A stretch of 6,488 nt of DNA, from assembly GCA_015491275.1 (NCBI GenBank), contig WFWF01000077.1, forward strand, positions 1 through 6,488. The letters run 5' to 3'. The DNA is from Aquificales bacterium (lineage in GTDB: Bacteria > Aquificota > Aquificia > Aquificales > Aquificaceae). Numbering within the stretch: the stretch's first letter is position 1; each line of letters begins with the position of its first letter. Position numbers and translations under genes: made by a program. A model generated the notes under the pieces. It saw only the letters and a list, made by a program, of their open reading frames with translations, made no database searches and was not told the origin of the DNA. Shown piece by piece: positions 5,144 through 6,488 of the stretch.

Positions 5144-6465
5144 GCCATCACCTCCACAACTTCACCGCTCATATTGTAAGGTGAAGATTTTTCTATCCTT
5201 ACCTTCACTATTTTACCCAGCAATTCCTTTCCTCCTTCAACACTAACCCATTTATTGGTAGTAGATCTACCTATTAATTTATTTCCATTTTCCGTATCCT
5301 CAAGGAGTACTTCCTGTACCGTGCCTTCATACCTTTTACAAATCTCTCCCATTATCCTCTTTTGTAAATTCAATAACCTTTCCATCCTATCCCTTTTAAC
5401 CTCGTCGGAAACCTGACCATCCATATCGTACGCTGGTGTACCCGGTCTCGGAGAAAACTTAAATGAGAATATCTGTTCAAATTTAACCCTTTCAACTACA
5501 TCAAGTGTATGAAGGAAGTCATCTTCTGTCTCCATTGGGAATCCGACAATTATATCTGTGGAAAGGGCTATATCTTTAATTCTATCTTTTATCTTTTCTA
5601 TCTTTTCAATATACTCCTCCTTAGTATAGCCCCTGTCCATCAGCTTAAGTATCCTGTCGGAACCTGCCTGAAAGGGAAGGTGAAGGGCATTACAAATCTG
5701 AGGTATTTCAGCCATTGTTTCAATGATATCATCGGTAAAATCGGAAGGATGACCGGTGGTGAATCTTATCCTCTTAACCCCGTCTATCTTTGAAACCTCA
5801 TAAAGCAGATCGGAAAACCTTATAGGGTTTTCAAAGTCCTTACCCCAAGCGGTAACATTCTGCCCCAACAGATGTATCTCTTTTACACCGTCATCAACAA
5901 GTCTCTTAACTTCATCAAGAATACTTCCAATACTCCTTGATCTTTCCCTTCCCCTGGTCTTAGGAACAACACAGTAGGTACAGTTTTTGTCACAGCCCTT
6001 CATAACGGTAACATAGGCGGAGTACTTATTTTCCCTTACCGTATCATATTCCCAGAGTTTATCCTCATCTTCGGGCGGTTCATCAAGCAGAGCAATGGCT
6101 TTATACCCTGCCTGAGCCTGATTTATAAGTTCGGGAAGATGATGCATATTAAAGCTTGAAAACATCAAATCAATAACCGGTGCCTTCTGCACAAGCTCCC
6201 ACCCCGCCCTTTGGGCAAGACATCCCACCACACCTATTATTGCGTTGGGATTTTTCTCCTTTATTTTCTTATATTCACCGAGATGAGATAACACCTTGTG
6301 ATCCGGTTTTTCTCTAACTGTACATGTATTTAGAAGGATAAGATCCGCCTCCATCCAATTATCCGTAGGTTCATACCCCATACTCTTCAATATTCCCCTT
6401 ATCCTCTCCGAATCATTAAAGTTCATCTGACAACCGAAAGTCTTTATAAAGTATTTTTTACCCAT
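5140..6465 (-). CDS. miaB: tRNA-2-methylthio-N6-isopentenyladenosine(37) synthase MiaB (radical SAM methylthiotransferase)
   Basis: Adds a methylthio group to C2 of i6A37 in tRNAs reading UNN codons, after MiaA has isopentenylated the base; it uses two 4Fe-4S clusters and S-adenosylmethionine. The 441-residue protein has the full architecture. The N-terminal methylthiotransferase domain (about 3-125) has C12, C48 and C82 for the auxiliary cluster. The radical SAM domain carries GCDKNCTYC (157-165; C158, C162, C165) followed by VVPKTRGRERSRS. The FSPRPGTPA stretch (337-345) and a C-terminal TRAM RNA-binding domain (about 377-441) complete it. The start of the family, YFIKTFGCQMN, and the TRGRE-SR context favour MiaB over RimO or MtaB. 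The ATG at 6465 gives the usual short N-terminus. No real Shine-Dalgarno sequence is visible (only GAG adjoining the ATG). It is the first gene of a pair with the nuclease gene. Confidence 0.95.
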   Translation of the reverse strand: MGKKYFIKTFGCQMNFNDSERIRGILKSMGYEPTDNWMEADLILLNTCTVREKPDHKVLSHLGEYKKIKEKNPNAIIGVVGCLAQRAGWELVQKAPVIDLMFSSFNMHHLPELINQAQAGYKAIALLDEPPEDEDKLWEYDTVRENKYSAYVTVMKGCDKNCTYCVVPKTRGRERSRSIGSILDEVKRLVDDGVKEIHLLGQNVTAWGKDFENPIRFSDLLYEVSKIDGVKRIRFTTGHPSDFTDDIIETMAEIPQICNALHLPFQAGSDRILKLMDRGYTKEEYIEKIEKIKDRIKDIALSTDIIVGFPMETEDDFLHTLDVVERVKFEQIFSFKFSPRPGTPAYDMDGQVSDEVKRDRMERLLNLQKRIMGEICKRYEGTVQEVLLEDTENGNKLIGRSTTNKWVSVEGGKELLGKIVKVRIEKSSPYNMSGEVVEVMA

Positions 6466-6477
6466 CTCTAAATATAA

Positions 6478-6483
6478 ATTATA
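6478..6483 (-). promoter_or_regulatory. -10 element upstream of miaB
   Basis: A perfect TATAAT on the minus strand ends 12 nt before the miaB ATG. The expected transcription start near 6471 would leave a leader of only about 6 nt. The matching -35 element would lie beyond the right edge of the window, so the promoter cannot be confirmed; A/T-rich sequence could produce this match by chance. Confidence 0.45.
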
Positions 6484-6488
6484 TTCCA

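Noticed and set aside
1..6488. CRISPR array, insertion sequence, tRNA, toxin-antitoxin pair or other accessory system
   Set aside because: Nearly every base is covered by conserved housekeeping genes; no direct repeats, terminal inverted repeats or cloverleaf-like sequences were seen.

Overview
This window looks like core chromosome from a thermophilic bacterium, most plausibly a member of the Aquificales (Aquifex/Hydrogenobacter-like). The inference rests on several clues: Lys/Glu/Ile-rich proteins, heavy use of AGG/AGA arginine and ATA isoleucine codons, purine-rich coding strands, an endonuclease III of archaeal/thermophile flavour, and a spc ribosomal-protein operon that begins at rplN with its own promoter instead of continuing from rpsQ. 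From memory, Aquifex aeolicus also has rplN separated from rpsQ. No rRNA or other phylogenetic marker is present, so the assignment is moderate.

Positions 1-3981, minus strand: a canonical-order spc operon transcribed leftwards, rplN-rplX-rplE-rpsN-rpsH-rplF-rplR-rpsE-rpmD-rplO. The last gene runs off the left edge. Genes overlap by 1-14 nt or are separated by 2-18 nt, and every start has a good GGAGG-type ribosome binding site. A strong sigma-70-type promoter (TTGAAA, 18 bp, TGATATAAT) sits 46-75 nt upstream of the rplN start, and a small hairpin abuts the rplN ribosome binding site.

Positions 4023-4664, plus strand: nth (endonuclease III, base-excision repair), divergent from rplN across a 116-nt intergenic region. 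It starts with GTG and has no recognisable Shine-Dalgarno sequence. Positions 4661-6465, minus strand: a two-gene unit, miaB (tRNA ms2i6A37 methylthiotransferase) followed by a bifunctional-nuclease-family (DUF151) gene, joined by an ATGA overlap. The nuclease gene converges on nth, and the two stop codons overlap within TTAG.

The ribosomal genes supply 30S and 50S proteins, miaB modifies tRNA near the anticodon, and nth protects DNA; the bfn product is a putative nuclease of uncertain role. I see no mobile element, CRISPR array, tRNA, rRNA or phage-like content, and no convincing undescribed system. The items worth a second look are modest: the detached spc promoter and leader, the archaeal-like nth, the miaB-bfn coupling, the overlapping convergent stops, and the apparent lack of leaders on nth and miaB. 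No stretch longer than 300 bases lacks a gene.
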